Below are positions 1-7,704 of a stretch of DNA of 64,000 nucleotides, one piece after another. The notes beneath the pieces were generated by a model. The model did no database searches and was not told where the DNA came from. It saw only the letters and a program-made list of their open reading frames with translations. This DNA is from Belnapia sp. F-4-1. Its GTDB lineage: Bacteria > Pseudomonadota > Alphaproteobacteria > Acetobacterales > Acetobacteraceae. Position 1 is the stretch's first letter; the number at the start of each line of letters is the position of its first letter. The DNA is taken from contig NZ_KN676113.1 in the NCBI RefSeq assembly GCF_000802185.1, positions 3,827,769-3,891,768 of the forward strand, in the 5' to 3' direction. The position numbers were made by a program, and so were the translations under genes.

Positions 1-435
1 CGCGACCTCGGCGCGCTGCTGACCTGCGTGGAAGCGGTCTCGGCCGCCGGGGCGCTGCTGGAGCAGACGATCGACTACCTGCTGAACCGCGTGCAGTTCG
101 GTGTGCCGCTCGCCTCGCACCAGGCGCTGCGGCACCGGGTGGCGGAGATGTATGTCGAGTACGAGAACCTGCGCGGCCTTGTCCTCCAGGCGCTGCGCGC
201 GGCCGGCGCGGGGGATGGGATGCCCTGGCGCGACATCGCCTTCGCCAAGCTGCGGCTGGGCGAGGCCGGGCGCTTCATCGCGCAATCCGCCATCCAGTGC
301 CATGGCGGCATGGGCATGACCGAGGCCCTGCCGGCCATCCGCCTGGCGCGGCGGATCATGATGGCGGAATTCGAATTCGGCGACCGGGCCTTCCACGCGC
401 AGCGGCTGCTGGACGCCTCGCGGAGGGCGGCATGA
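1..435 (+). CDS. Acyl-CoA dehydrogenase, C-terminal part (5' end outside window)
   Basis: The reading frame is open from base 1 and encodes the last 144 residues of an acyl-CoA dehydrogenase, the FAD enzyme that oxidises acyl-CoA thioesters to enoyl-CoA. The visible part is the C-terminal helical domain. It has the stretch QFGVPLASHQALRHRVAEM and the family motif QCHGGMGMTEALP near the end, which contacts FAD and substrate. The stop overlaps the start of the next gene (ATGA, 432-435), so the two are probably translationally coupled. The CoA-ligase neighbour suggests a shared acyl-CoA catabolic operon. The substrate cannot be read from this fragment. Confidence 0.88.
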   Translation, partial: RDLGALLTCVEAVSAAGALLEQTIDYLLNRVQFGVPLASHQALRHRVAEMYVEYENLRGLVLQALRAAGAGDGMPWRDIAFAKLRLGEAGRFIAQSAIQCHGGMGMTEALPAIRLARRIMMAEFEFGDRAFHAQRLLDASRRAA

Positions 436-2537
436 GCGACGCCATGCACCCGCTGGAGCGGATGTTCCGGCCTCGCTCGGTCGCCGTCATCGGCGCCTCG
501 GGCGACCCCGACAAGCTCGGCGGCCGGACGCTGCTGCACCTGAAGGAGCTGGGCTACGGGGGGCGAATCTACCCGATCAACCGCAGCGCGCCTGAGGTGC
601 AGGGCCTGCCCGCCTGGGCCAGCGTCGCCGAACTGCCCGAGGTGCCGGACAGCGCGCTGATCCTGCTGCCCGCACCGATGGTGGAGCGGGCTTTGGAGGA
701 CTGCGCCGCGAAGGGCATCCGCCATGTGCAGGTGCTCTCCTCCGGCTTCGCCGAGGAGGGCGGCGAGGGCATTGCCATGCAGGCGCAGCTGGCCGAGACA
801 GCGCGACGGCACGGCATCCGCTTCACCGGGCCGAATTGCCTCGGCAGCATCAGCCCGCCGGACGGGTTCTTCGGCACCTTCTCCAGCCTGCTCGCAACCG
901 CGCGGCCGGGGCCGGGGACGGTCGGAGTGGCGACGCAGAGCGGCGCCTATGGCTCCCATATCTACGCCGTCGCGGGCTTCCGCGGCATCGGCATCAGCCG
1001 CGCCATCGCCACGGGCAACGAAGCCGATATCGATGTGGCGGCGGCGATCGACTACCTGGCCGATGATCCCGGCACGCGGGTGATCTGCGCCTCGCTCGAA
1101 GGGTGCCGCGACGGGGACGGGTTGCGCCGCGCGCTGCTTAAGGCCGCGGCGGTGGGCAAGCCGGTGATCGTCATGAAGGTCGGCAGCACCGAGGTAGGCG
1201 CGGCGGCGGCAGCGACGCATACCGGCTCGCTTGCCGGCGAGGACCGGATCGTCGATGCGGTGTTCCGCGAATGCGGCGCGCTGCGCGTGGCCTCGATCGA
1301 AGAGATGCTGGACATCGCCTATGTCTGCTCCCTCGCGCCGCTGCCGCCGGGCCCAGGGGTCGGCATCCTCAGCGTCTCGGGCGGCATCGGCGTGCTGATG
1401 GCCGATGCCTGCATCGAAGCGGGGCTGTCAGTGCCGGCCATGTCGCCCGAGGTGCTGGCGGAGATCCGCGCCATCCAGCCCGTCGCCGGCGGACGCAACC
1501 CGATCGACACCACCGCGCAGCTCGGCGGCCGGATGCATGTCTTCGAGGGTATCAGCCAGGCGATGATGCGCGGGGCGGAGCTGGGCTCCGTCCTTTTCTA
1601 CCTCGCGCATATCGGCCGCAACGTGCCGCGCTTCCCGCCGCTGGAACGCTCGCTGGTCGCGCTGCGGCGCAACTTCCCCGACCGCCTCGTCGTCGCGGTG
1701 ATGACGCATGTGGAGGAGGTGCGGCTGCGGCTGGAGGCGGAGGGCATCCCCGTCTTCGAGGATCCGACCCGGGCGGTGCGCGCGGTTGCCGGCGCCGAGC
1801 GGCTGCGGCGGCTGCGCGTGGAGGCGGAGGCGCTGCCGCCGGTGCCCGCCCTGCCGGCTTTGCCGGCGCTCGGCGGGCATGAGGCGGCGGCGAAGGCGGT
1901 GCTGGCCGCGGCGGGCCTCCCGGTGCCGCCCGAGCGGACTTGCGCGACGGCCGAGGACGCCGTGCGGGCGGCCGAAGCGATCGGCTTCCCGGTGGTGGCG
2001 AAGATCCTGTCGGAGGACATCCCGCACAAGACCGAGGTGGGCGGAGTGATGCTCGGCCTCGCCGATGCCGCGGCGGTAGAGGGCGCCTTCGCCGAGCTGC
2101 TGCGGCGCGCCCGCGCGGCACGGCCGGAGGCGCGGATCGAGGGCGTGCTGATCGCGCCCATGCTGCGCGGCGGGGTAGAGACGATCATCGGCACGCTGCG
2201 CGATCCGGTCTTCGGGCCGATGGTGATGTTCGGCCTGGGCGGCGTCGCGGTGGAACTGTTTGCCGATGTCGCCTTCGCCTCGGCGCCGCTCTCCCCGGCG
2301 CGGGCGGCCCGGCTGGTGGACCGGGTGCGCGGGGCGCGGCTGCTGGCGGGCTGGCGCGGCGGTCCTGCGCTGGACCGCGTGGCGCTGGAGGCGGCGCTGG
2401 TGGCGGTCGCAGGGCTGGCCGCGGCGCGGCCGGAGATCGCCAGCATCGACGTGAACCCCTTCCTGGTGCAGGAGAGAGGCGGCTTCGCGCTGGATGGCGT
2501 CATCCTGACGCGGGATGGGCCACCGGGAGACGCATGA
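432..2537 (+). CDS. Acetate--CoA ligase (ADP-forming) family protein / acyl-CoA synthetase
   Basis: A 701-residue fused NDP-forming acyl-CoA synthetase, interconverting acyl-CoA + ADP + Pi with acid + CoA + ATP. Domains in order: a CoA-binding Rossmann domain starting at RSVAVIGASG (about residues 13-130), succinyl-CoA-ligase-like flavodoxin domains (about 150-460), and an ATP-grasp domain (about 485-701, with HKTEVGGVMLGL). The motif THTGSLAGED near residue 260 holds the histidine that is phosphorylated in this family. The ATG at 432 is chosen because it overlaps the upstream stop and starts the conserved N-terminus; the frame itself is open further upstream. Its stop overlaps the TetR start by four bases. 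Actual acyl specificity is unknown; partnership with the upstream dehydrogenase is inferred. Confidence 0.9.
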   Translation: MSDAMHPLERMFRPRSVAVIGASGDPDKLGGRTLLHLKELGYGGRIYPINRSAPEVQGLPAWASVAELPEVPDSALILLPAPMVERALEDCAAKGIRHVQVLSSGFAEEGGEGIAMQAQLAETARRHGIRFTGPNCLGSISPPDGFFGTFSSLLATARPGPGTVGVATQSGAYGSHIYAVAGFRGIGISRAIATGNEADIDVAAAIDYLADDPGTRVICASLEGCRDGDGLRRALLKAAAVGKPVIVMKVGSTEVGAAAAATHTGSLAGEDRIVDAVFRECGALRVASIEEMLDIAYVCSLAPLPPGPGVGILSVSGGIGVLMADACIEAGLSVPAMSPEVLAEIRAIQPVAGGRNPIDTTAQLGGRMHVFEGISQAMMRGAELGSVLFYLAHIGRNVPRFPPLERSLVALRRNFPDRLVVAVMTHVEEVRLRLEAEGIPVFEDPTRAVRAVAGAERLRRLRVEAEALPPVPALPALPALGGHEAAAKAVLAAAGLPVPPERTCATAEDAVRAAEAIGFPVVAKILSEDIPHKTEVGGVMLGLADAAAVEGAFAELLRRARAARPEARIEGVLIAPMLRGGVETIIGTLRDPVFGPMVMFGLGGVAVELFADVAFASAPLSPARAARLVDRVRGARLLAGWRGGPALDRVALEAALVAVAGLAAARPEIASIDVNPFLVQERGGFALDGVILTRDGPPGDA

Positions 2538-3172
2538 AGAACCTCGCCGATATCCTGGAGCTGGATGGGCCCGCCGGGCCGCCGACGGAGCGGATGCTGC
2601 AGATCCTGACCGAGGCCTGCCGGCTCTTCGCCACCCGCGGCTTCGACGGCGTCTCGGTGCGCGACATCGCGCAGGAATGCGGGATCTCGAAGGCGACGCT
2701 CTACCACCATTTCCCGGACAAGGATGCGATCCTGCGGCCGCTGGTGATGGGCATCACCCGGTCGCTGCACCAGCGCGTGCTGGGGGCGATCCGGCCGGAG
2801 GCGGACCCGGCCGAGAAGCTGCGTGCCTTCATGACGGAGAGCGCGCGCTTCTTCGAGGAATACCGTTGGGCCTTTATCGTGTCCTCCACCGTGTTCTGGA
2901 CCGACCCGCAGGCGCGGCAGCGGCGCCAGCGGATCGAGTGGCGCGACCGGCACGAGGCGTTGCTGCGCGGCATCCTGGAGGAGGGAGTCCGGAGCGGCGC
3001 CTTCCGGATCGCGGATACCGGCATGGCGGGGCGCCTGGTGCTCGGTGCGCTGAACTGGATGCCCAAATGGTACGACCCGAAGGGGCCGCTGCCGGCAAGC
3101 GCTATCGCCGAGCAGTTCTGCGGGATGCTGTTGGGGGGGCTGGAGGCGATGCCGGGCGCTGCTGCGTCGTAA
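2534..3172 (+). CDS. TetR/AcrR family transcriptional regulator
   Basis: A 212-residue protein with an N-terminal TetR helix-turn-helix (about residues 20-66). The recognition region reads ISKATLYHHFPDKDAIL, typical of the family. The C-terminal ligand-binding half is helical and not diagnostic. It is the third gene of a run in which every junction is an ATGA overlap, so it is probably co-transcribed with the acyl-CoA dehydrogenase and CoA ligase. Many TetR proteins in such places sense an acyl-CoA and repress their own operon; that role is inference here. Confidence 0.87.
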   Translation: MKNLADILELDGPAGPPTERMLQILTEACRLFATRGFDGVSVRDIAQECGISKATLYHHFPDKDAILRPLVMGITRSLHQRVLGAIRPEADPAEKLRAFMTESARFFEEYRWAFIVSSTVFWTDPQARQRRQRIEWRDRHEALLRGILEEGVRSGAFRIADTGMAGRLVLGALNWMPKWYDPKGPLPASAIAEQFCGMLLGGLEAMPGAAAS

Positions 3173-3227
3173 CCCTGCGCTGCTCGGCGACGGGGTCGGC
3201 CACCTTGTGCGGCTTCGCGCTGGCCGT

Positions 3228-3364
3228 CGTCGCCACGGAAAGCCTCGTCCGCCCATCCTCACGCTGTAAGACGGCCTCTACCGCCTGGACATGCTGATGG
3301 CGGAGCGCTCGGTCAGCACGAACACCGCGGCGGCCGGGTGAATGCCAGCCTGATGAACCTCTGA
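3228..3364 (+). pseudogene. putA: Relic of putA C-terminus (proline/pyrroline-5-carboxylate dehydrogenase)
   Basis: Translation from 3270 gives DGLYRLDMLMAERSVSTN followed by TAAAG. After loss of one base near 3339-3340 the frame resumes as NASLMNL and a stop at 3362-3364. PutA proteins end in a block of the form ERS-S-NTAAAGGNASLM, so this is its extreme C-terminus broken by a one-base deletion. An in-frame TAA at 3267-3269 interrupts the frame just upstream, where the residues GKPRPPILTL may still be homologous. No longer PutA sequence is recognisable toward the TetR gene. The fragment cannot make a working enzyme and marks an old deletion or rearrangement boundary. Confidence 0.68.
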
Positions 3365-3576
3365 CGGTCGGCGATATCCCTTGGCATCGGGTGCGGCGTC
3401 CATTCGCACTGGCTCACGCATCTGCTCCGGCTTGTTGTTCGCCGGGCAAGCTCCGGCCGGGTGACGCCAGCTGATCGGAATCGCCCCAAGGGCGGGGGCA
3501 TCGTGCCGTGCCCGCTTCGGCACTCCGCCGGTGCATTTGCCGGACCGCATCCCGCCGGACAATGCCACCCGGTCGG
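3365..3576. other. Non-coding stretch between putA relic and PLP enzyme
   Basis: No convincing gene is seen on either strand. The minus-strand frame of the neighbouring PLP-enzyme region stays open here beyond that gene's stop, but it has no recognisable domain. No clear terminator is visible. Confidence 0.5.
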
Positions 3577-4878
3577 TCAAGCCTTCCGCGGGTCGCCGTC
3601 CAGCTGCGCCAGGGCCTGCGCCAGGTCGGCGATCAGGTCGTCCACGCGCTCGATGCCGATGCTGAGGCGGATGAGGCCGTCGCTGACGCCTATGCGGGCC
3701 CGGAGCTCGGCCGGAACTCCCGAATGGGTGGTCGAGGCGGGGTGGCTGGCCAGGGACTCGGTGCCGCCCAGGCTCACGGCCAGCTTGAAGACGCGCAGCG
3801 CATTGAGCGTCCGGAACGCCTCGGCTTCGCCCCCCTTGATCTCGATGCTGAAGGTCGAGCCCGGGCCGCTGCATTGGCGGTCATAGACGCGCCGCGCCGG
3901 ACCATCCGTGGCTGGCCCGCCGAGCGCGTGCACGGCCGCCACCTTGGGATGGTCGGCGAGGAAGCTGGCGATCGCCTCCGCATTCGTGGCGGCTGCCCGC
4001 ATCCGCAGCGAGAGCGTCTCCAGCGATCGTCCCAGCATCCAGCAGGAATGCGGGTCGAGCTGGGTGCCGATCGCGCCGCGCAGGAGGCGGACCGGGCGCA
4101 GCCGGGCCTTGCTGCCGATGGCCGCGCCGGCGATGAGGTCGCTGTGCCCGCCGACATACTTGGTCAGCGAGTAGACCACGATGTCGATGCCGTGCCGGAG
4201 CGGCTGCTGGAACACCGGGCCGAGCATGGTGTTGTCGCAGACCACGATCGGCCGGTGGCCCTGGTTCGTGGCGATGCGGTCGGCCTCGGCATTGACCAGG
4301 GCGAGGTCGACCAGGCTGTTCAGCGGATTGGACGGGGTCTCGACCAGGATGACGCTCACGCGCCCCCGCGCCTCGGCGCGCCGGGCGGCCTCGCCGATGG
4401 CCACGGCACTCAACCCGTCGGGAAAGCCCTCCGCGGCGATGCCGAATTCGGTCAGGGTGCGGGCGAGCAAGGTTTCCGTCCCGCCATAGAGCGGTTGGCT
4501 GTGCAGGACGGCATCGCCCGGCCTGGCATAGGTCAGGATCGTCGTGGCGATGGCCGCCATGCCCGACCCGAAGACGAGTGCCGCCTCGCCATCCTCGTAG
4601 ATCGCCAGACGATCCTCGACGATCTCGCTGTTGGGATGGTTGAAGCGGGAATACACCAGCCCGGCCCCGCCCTCGGGCACCTCCTTCCGGCCCGCCACCA
4701 CGTCGAAGTAGTCACGTCCCTCTTCGGCCGAACGGAAGACGAAGGTGGAGGTCAGGAAGACGGGCGGCTTGACCGCACCTTCGGATAAGCCGGGGTCGTA
4801 GCCGTAGCCCAGCATCAGCGTTTCAGGGGCCAGCCGGTGGTTGCCGATGCTGGTATGGTGGCTGCGATCCTTCGCCAT
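3577..4878 (-). CDS. Cystathionine gamma-synthase/methionine gamma-lyase family PLP enzyme
   Basis: A 433-residue member of the Cys/Met-metabolism PLP family (fold type I), which acts on sulfur amino acids or O-acyl-homoserine. The PLP lysine is Lys240 in [19 protein letters not shown] and the CDNTM cofactor-binding aspartate region precede it, and the tyrosine/arginine motif YSRFNHPN lies near residue 76. SLGGTESL, a family signature, is near the C-terminus. The start is the ATG at 4878; the frame is open upstream but that part shows no homology. Its stop region faces the putA relic, and a GntR-type regulator lies upstream on the same strand. Synthase, lyase or sulfhydrylase activity cannot be separated by eye. 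Confidence 0.87.
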   Translation of the reverse strand: MAKDRSHHTSIGNHRLAPETLMLGYGYDPGLSEGAVKPPVFLTSTFVFRSAEEGRDYFDVVAGRKEVPEGGAGLVYSRFNHPNSEIVEDRLAIYEDGEAALVFGSGMAAIATTILTYARPGDAVLHSQPLYGGTETLLARTLTEFGIAAEGFPDGLSAVAIGEAARRAEARGRVSVILVETPSNPLNSLVDLALVNAEADRIATNQGHRPIVVCDNTMLGPVFQQPLRHGIDIVVYSLTKYVGGHSDLIAGAAIGSKARLRPVRLLRGAIGTQLDPHSCWMLGRSLETLSLRMRAAATNAEAIASFLADHPKVAAVHALGGPATDGPARRVYDRQCSGPGSTFSIEIKGGEAEAFRTLNALRVFKLAVSLGGTESLASHPASTTHSGVPAELRARIGVSDGLIRLSIGIERVDDLIADLAQALAQLDGDPRKA

Positions 4879-5078
4879 GGCTGCCGATCCTCCAACATCG
4901 CCGGGGCTGCCGGCCGGAGGCGTCACCGCCGGCCCAGGACGCCCGGGCACAGTCTGCCGCATCCATCCAGCGGGATGCCAGGCTTTACGCTCGGCCCGCT
5001 TCCTCGCCCGCGCCGCCTGACGGCAAGGCTGCTGCCAGGGACGCCACGGCAGCGGGACGCCGGCGCACGGGGCGCCCG

Positions 5079-5777
5079 CTACGGAGCCGCCGCCCCAAGG
5101 AAATGCCCCGTGCGCCGGTAATGCGAGTCGAGAAGCATGCAAGCCTCCTCGCTTCGCCGGCCGATCGCGGCCTCGCATATCGCCTTGTGCTCCGCAGCGA
5201 CGTCGCGCTGCGGCCAGGCGACCTGGTTCGACAGGTTGCGAAACCGCAGGGCGCGATCCTGCAGATCGGCGCAGAAGGCCAATAGCGCCTGGGCGCCGCA
5301 CCCGCCGAGCAGCGCCAAGTGGAAGGCGCGATGGCAGGCTTCCCAGTCGGGGTTGGGGATGAAGCGGTCCGGCTCGGCCGATCGCGGCGTCCGCGCCAGC
5401 CGGTGATGCGAGACGAGGACCCGTTCCTCCCACGCGGCATCGCCCCGCGCGATGGAAGCCCTGAGCGCTGCGGCTTCGACCAGGCACCGGGTTTCGATCA
5501 GGTCCCGCAGGATCTCCGTATCGGCCGGGGCGACCCGGAAGCCTCGCTGGTCCACCCGCAGCACCAGCCCTTCGGCGGCGAGCTGGCTGAGCGCTTCCCG
5601 GATAGGCGAGGCGCCGGTGCCATACCGCTCCCGCAGGCCCTCGATGCGGAGGCGGCTGCCCGGTGGGTGCAGGCCCTTCAGGATGTCCCGCCGCAGTTGC
5701 TCCATCACCTGCCGCGCCAGGGTAGGGGCCGGATCGGTCTCCGCCACTTCAACGAGGTTTCGGTCCGGTATTGCCAT
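5079..5777 (-). CDS. GntR family transcriptional regulator (FCD subfamily)
   Basis: A 232-residue regulator. Residues about 20-85 form the GntR winged helix ([18 protein letters not shown], then a wing ending RGFRVAP). Residues about 95-225 are the all-helical FCD ligand domain, with conserved histidines in [16 protein letters not shown] and AEHKAI that usually bind a metal next to a carboxylate effector. It is transcribed divergently from the fumarylacetoacetase-family operon with a 70-base gap. Such an arrangement normally means that it represses that operon and itself. The effector is probably an organic acid from the pathway (inference). Confidence 0.88.
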   Translation of the reverse strand: MAIPDRNLVEVAETDPAPTLARQVMEQLRRDILKGLHPPGSRLRIEGLRERYGTGASPIREALSQLAAEGLVLRVDQRGFRVAPADTEILRDLIETRCLVEAAALRASIARGDAAWEERVLVSHHRLARTPRSAEPDRFIPNPDWEACHRAFHLALLGGCGAQALLAFCADLQDRALRFRNLSNQVAWPQRDVAAEHKAICEAAIGRRSEEACMLLDSHYRRTGHFLGAAAP

Positions 5778-5807
5778 TTTGCCGCCGAAGGGGTTGCGTC
5801 TAAGTTC

Positions 5808-5819
5808 TTTATCGACAAA
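5808..5819. promoter_or_regulatory. Candidate operator in GntR/FAH divergent promoter
   Basis: The 70-base divergent gap is locally AT-rich and holds the imperfect palindrome TTTATCGACAAA, centred about 35 bases before the downstream ATG. FCD-type GntR proteins bind short AT-rich palindromes in such places. Only one copy is seen and no promoter boxes are clear, so this is a suggestion. Confidence 0.3.
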
Positions 5820-5847
5820 ACTGCCGCTAACCAAGCTGGAAACGTCC

Positions 5848-6684
5848 ATGCGCCTTGTCACATTCCGCCACGGTTCCGCTGCGGCCCAGTTCGGGATTCG
5901 GGAGGGCGACCGCGTCCGGCCCATCGCGCCCGCGACCGAGACCGCGGTGCTGCAGGATCTCGACGGTGCTGCCCGCGCTGCGACCGGGCCTTCCATCCCC
6001 CTTGCAGAGGTCACCTTCCTCCAGCCGGTCCTGCGGCCCGGGAAGGTCATCTGCATCGGCCTGAACTATGTCGATCATGCCAAGGAAGGCGGCAACCCGA
6101 TCCCGGACTACCCGGCGGTGTTCCTCCGTGCGGCGACGTCCCTGGTAGGGCCAGGGCAGGCGATCCTCCGCCCGGCAGCCTCGGAGAAGCTCGACTACGA
6201 GGCGGAGCTCGCCATCGTCATTGGCAAGCCGGCCCTTCGGGTCCACGAGGCCGAGGCGCTTGGCCATGTCGCCGGCTATTCCTGCTTCAACGACGGCTCG
6301 CTGCGCGACTACCAGCGCAAGTCGACGCAATGGACCATGGGCAAGAATTTCGACGCGACAGGCGCCTTCGGTCCCGAGATTGTCACCCCCGACGAACTGC
6401 CCGAGGGCGCGCACGGCCTGCGGATCACGACCCGCCTCAACGGCCGGACGCTCCAGGACGGCAACACCCGAGACATGATCTTCGGCGTTGCCCGCACCGT
6501 CGCGATCCTTTCCGAGGTGATGACGCTGGAGCCCGGCGACGTGATCATCACCGGTACGCCGGCGGGCGTCGGCTACCCGCGCAAGCCGCCGGTCTTCATG
6601 CAGCCCGGCGACACCTGCGAGATCGAGATCGAAGGCATCGGCCTGCTCTCCAATCCCGTCGCCGATGCGCCCGCCGCGGCCTGA
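5848..6684 (+). CDS. Fumarylacetoacetate hydrolase family protein
   Basis: A 278-residue FAH-fold enzyme. These Mg-dependent enzymes cleave C-C bonds or isomerise or decarboxylate 2-oxo/enol acids at the end of aromatic or sugar-acid pathways. The N-terminal about 60 residues are the small domain. The catalytic domain starts at PGKVICIGLNYVDHAKE (about residue 65). Metal ligands are expected in DYEAELAIVIGKP and in SCFNDGSLRDYQ. The C-terminal GDVIITGTPAGVG is a family signature. It is first in an operon with a deacetylase, a molybdenum hydroxylase and an MFS carrier, so a role in catabolism of an imported carboxylate or aromatic compound is likely. The substrate is unknown. Confidence 0.92.
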   Translation: MRLVTFRHGSAAAQFGIREGDRVRPIAPATETAVLQDLDGAARAATGPSIPLAEVTFLQPVLRPGKVICIGLNYVDHAKEGGNPIPDYPAVFLRAATSLVGPGQAILRPAASEKLDYEAELAIVIGKPALRVHEAEALGHVAGYSCFNDGSLRDYQRKSTQWTMGKNFDATGAFGPEIVTPDELPEGAHGLRITTRLNGRTLQDGNTRDMIFGVARTVAILSEVMTLEPGDVIITGTPAGVGYPRKPPVFMQPGDTCEIEIEGIGLLSNPVADAPAAA

Positions 6685-6700
6685 ACCAGGGAATCACCAG

Positions 6701-7570
6701 ATGACCAGCATCCGCCGTGCCGCCGACAGCTTCCGCTTCCCGGGCGATCGCCGCGTCGGCATCGTGTTCAACATCGCCTATGAGGGCTGGTCGGAAGGGC
6801 AGGTGCCTGGCATCGGCCCGATGGGAAACCCGCTGAAGCCCGGCTTCTTCGATGCCAATGCCGCCTCCTGGGGGCTCTACGGCCCCAGCCGTGGGATCTG
6901 GCGCGCGCTCGAGATCGCGGCCCGCAACGGCATCCGCACCAGCGTCATGACGAACGGCGTCCTGGCCGAGAAATGGCCGGAGACCGTGCGCGCCATCCAT
7001 CGGGCCGGCCATGAGATCGTCGCCCATTCCTACGGCATGGACGTGATCCCCGTGTATCTGGACGAGGCTGGGCAACGGGAGAACATCCGCCGCACCACCG
7101 GCCTCATCGCCGATCTCACCGGCGCGGCACCGCGGGGGTGGATCAGCCCGCGCGGCACCGGCAGCCCGGGCCATACCGACCTTCTCGCCGAGGCGGGCTA
7201 CCTCCACGACGGCGACTGCAACGACGACGACCTGCCTTATCTGGAAACGACCAAGGGTGGCCGCGACATCGTCCGCATCCCGCTGATCATGGACGTCAAC
7301 GACCTGCCCAGCGCCATCCGCTACGGCAACAACGCCCGCGCCATGCTGGAGCAGTTCGAGGATGCATTCGCCGCCATGCGCGAGCGTGAAACCAAGCCGG
7401 TCATGCTCGACGTGACGATCCATACCCACGTCTATGGTCGCCCGGCCGGCGCCTGGGTGTTCGACGAGATCATGCGGCGGGTCAAGGCGGCGCCGGATGT
7501 TTGGACCGGCACCCGCCTGGAGGCGGCCGAGCATGTACTGGAGCAGCGCGGAGCCTTGGCCGGCGCTTGA
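6701..7570 (+). CDS. Polysaccharide deacetylase family (CE4) protein, PuuE/allantoinase-like
   Basis: A 289-residue NodB-fold protein. The usual metal-binding Asp-Asp motif is replaced by VFNIAYEGW near residue 23, as in the amide-hydrolysing PuuE branch of the family. The histidine motif appears as HEIVAHSYGMD (about residues 104-114), and WISPRGTGSP matches the family's catalytic arginine loop. No signal peptide is seen, so it acts in the cytoplasm. It lies 16 bases after the FAH-family gene and in the same operon. Hydrolysis of an N-acyl, ureido or cyclic amide metabolite is more likely than action on a polysaccharide; this is inference from the subfamily and context. Confidence 0.82.
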   Translation: MTSIRRAADSFRFPGDRRVGIVFNIAYEGWSEGQVPGIGPMGNPLKPGFFDANAASWGLYGPSRGIWRALEIAARNGIRTSVMTNGVLAEKWPETVRAIHRAGHEIVAHSYGMDVIPVYLDEAGQRENIRRTTGLIADLTGAAPRGWISPRGTGSPGHTDLLAEAGYLHDGDCNDDDLPYLETTKGGRDIVRIPLIMDVNDLPSAIRYGNNARAMLEQFEDAFAAMRERETKPVMLDVTIHTHVYGRPAGAWVFDEIMRRVKAAPDVWTGTRLEAAEHVLEQRGALAGA

Positions 7571-7704
7571 CGGAGGCCGATGCCGCCATCCGGCATGTCC
7601 CGGCTCATGCGGGTGTGCGGCGTCTCCAGGCAACCGGCTGCGATCCGGGCGGCCCCGGCGCCGCCATGGGGCGCCGGGCGGGCATCACTCTGGAGTAGGC
7701 AGCG

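Noticed and set aside
1598-3262. Long minus-strand open frame opposite the CoA ligase and TetR genes
   Set aside because: It is antisense to two well-identified genes and has no domain; such frames are common in high-GC DNA.
4879-5078. Possible SAM riboswitch before the Cys/Met PLP enzyme
   Set aside because: No SAM-II type pseudoknot core was visible; the region is merely GC-rich.
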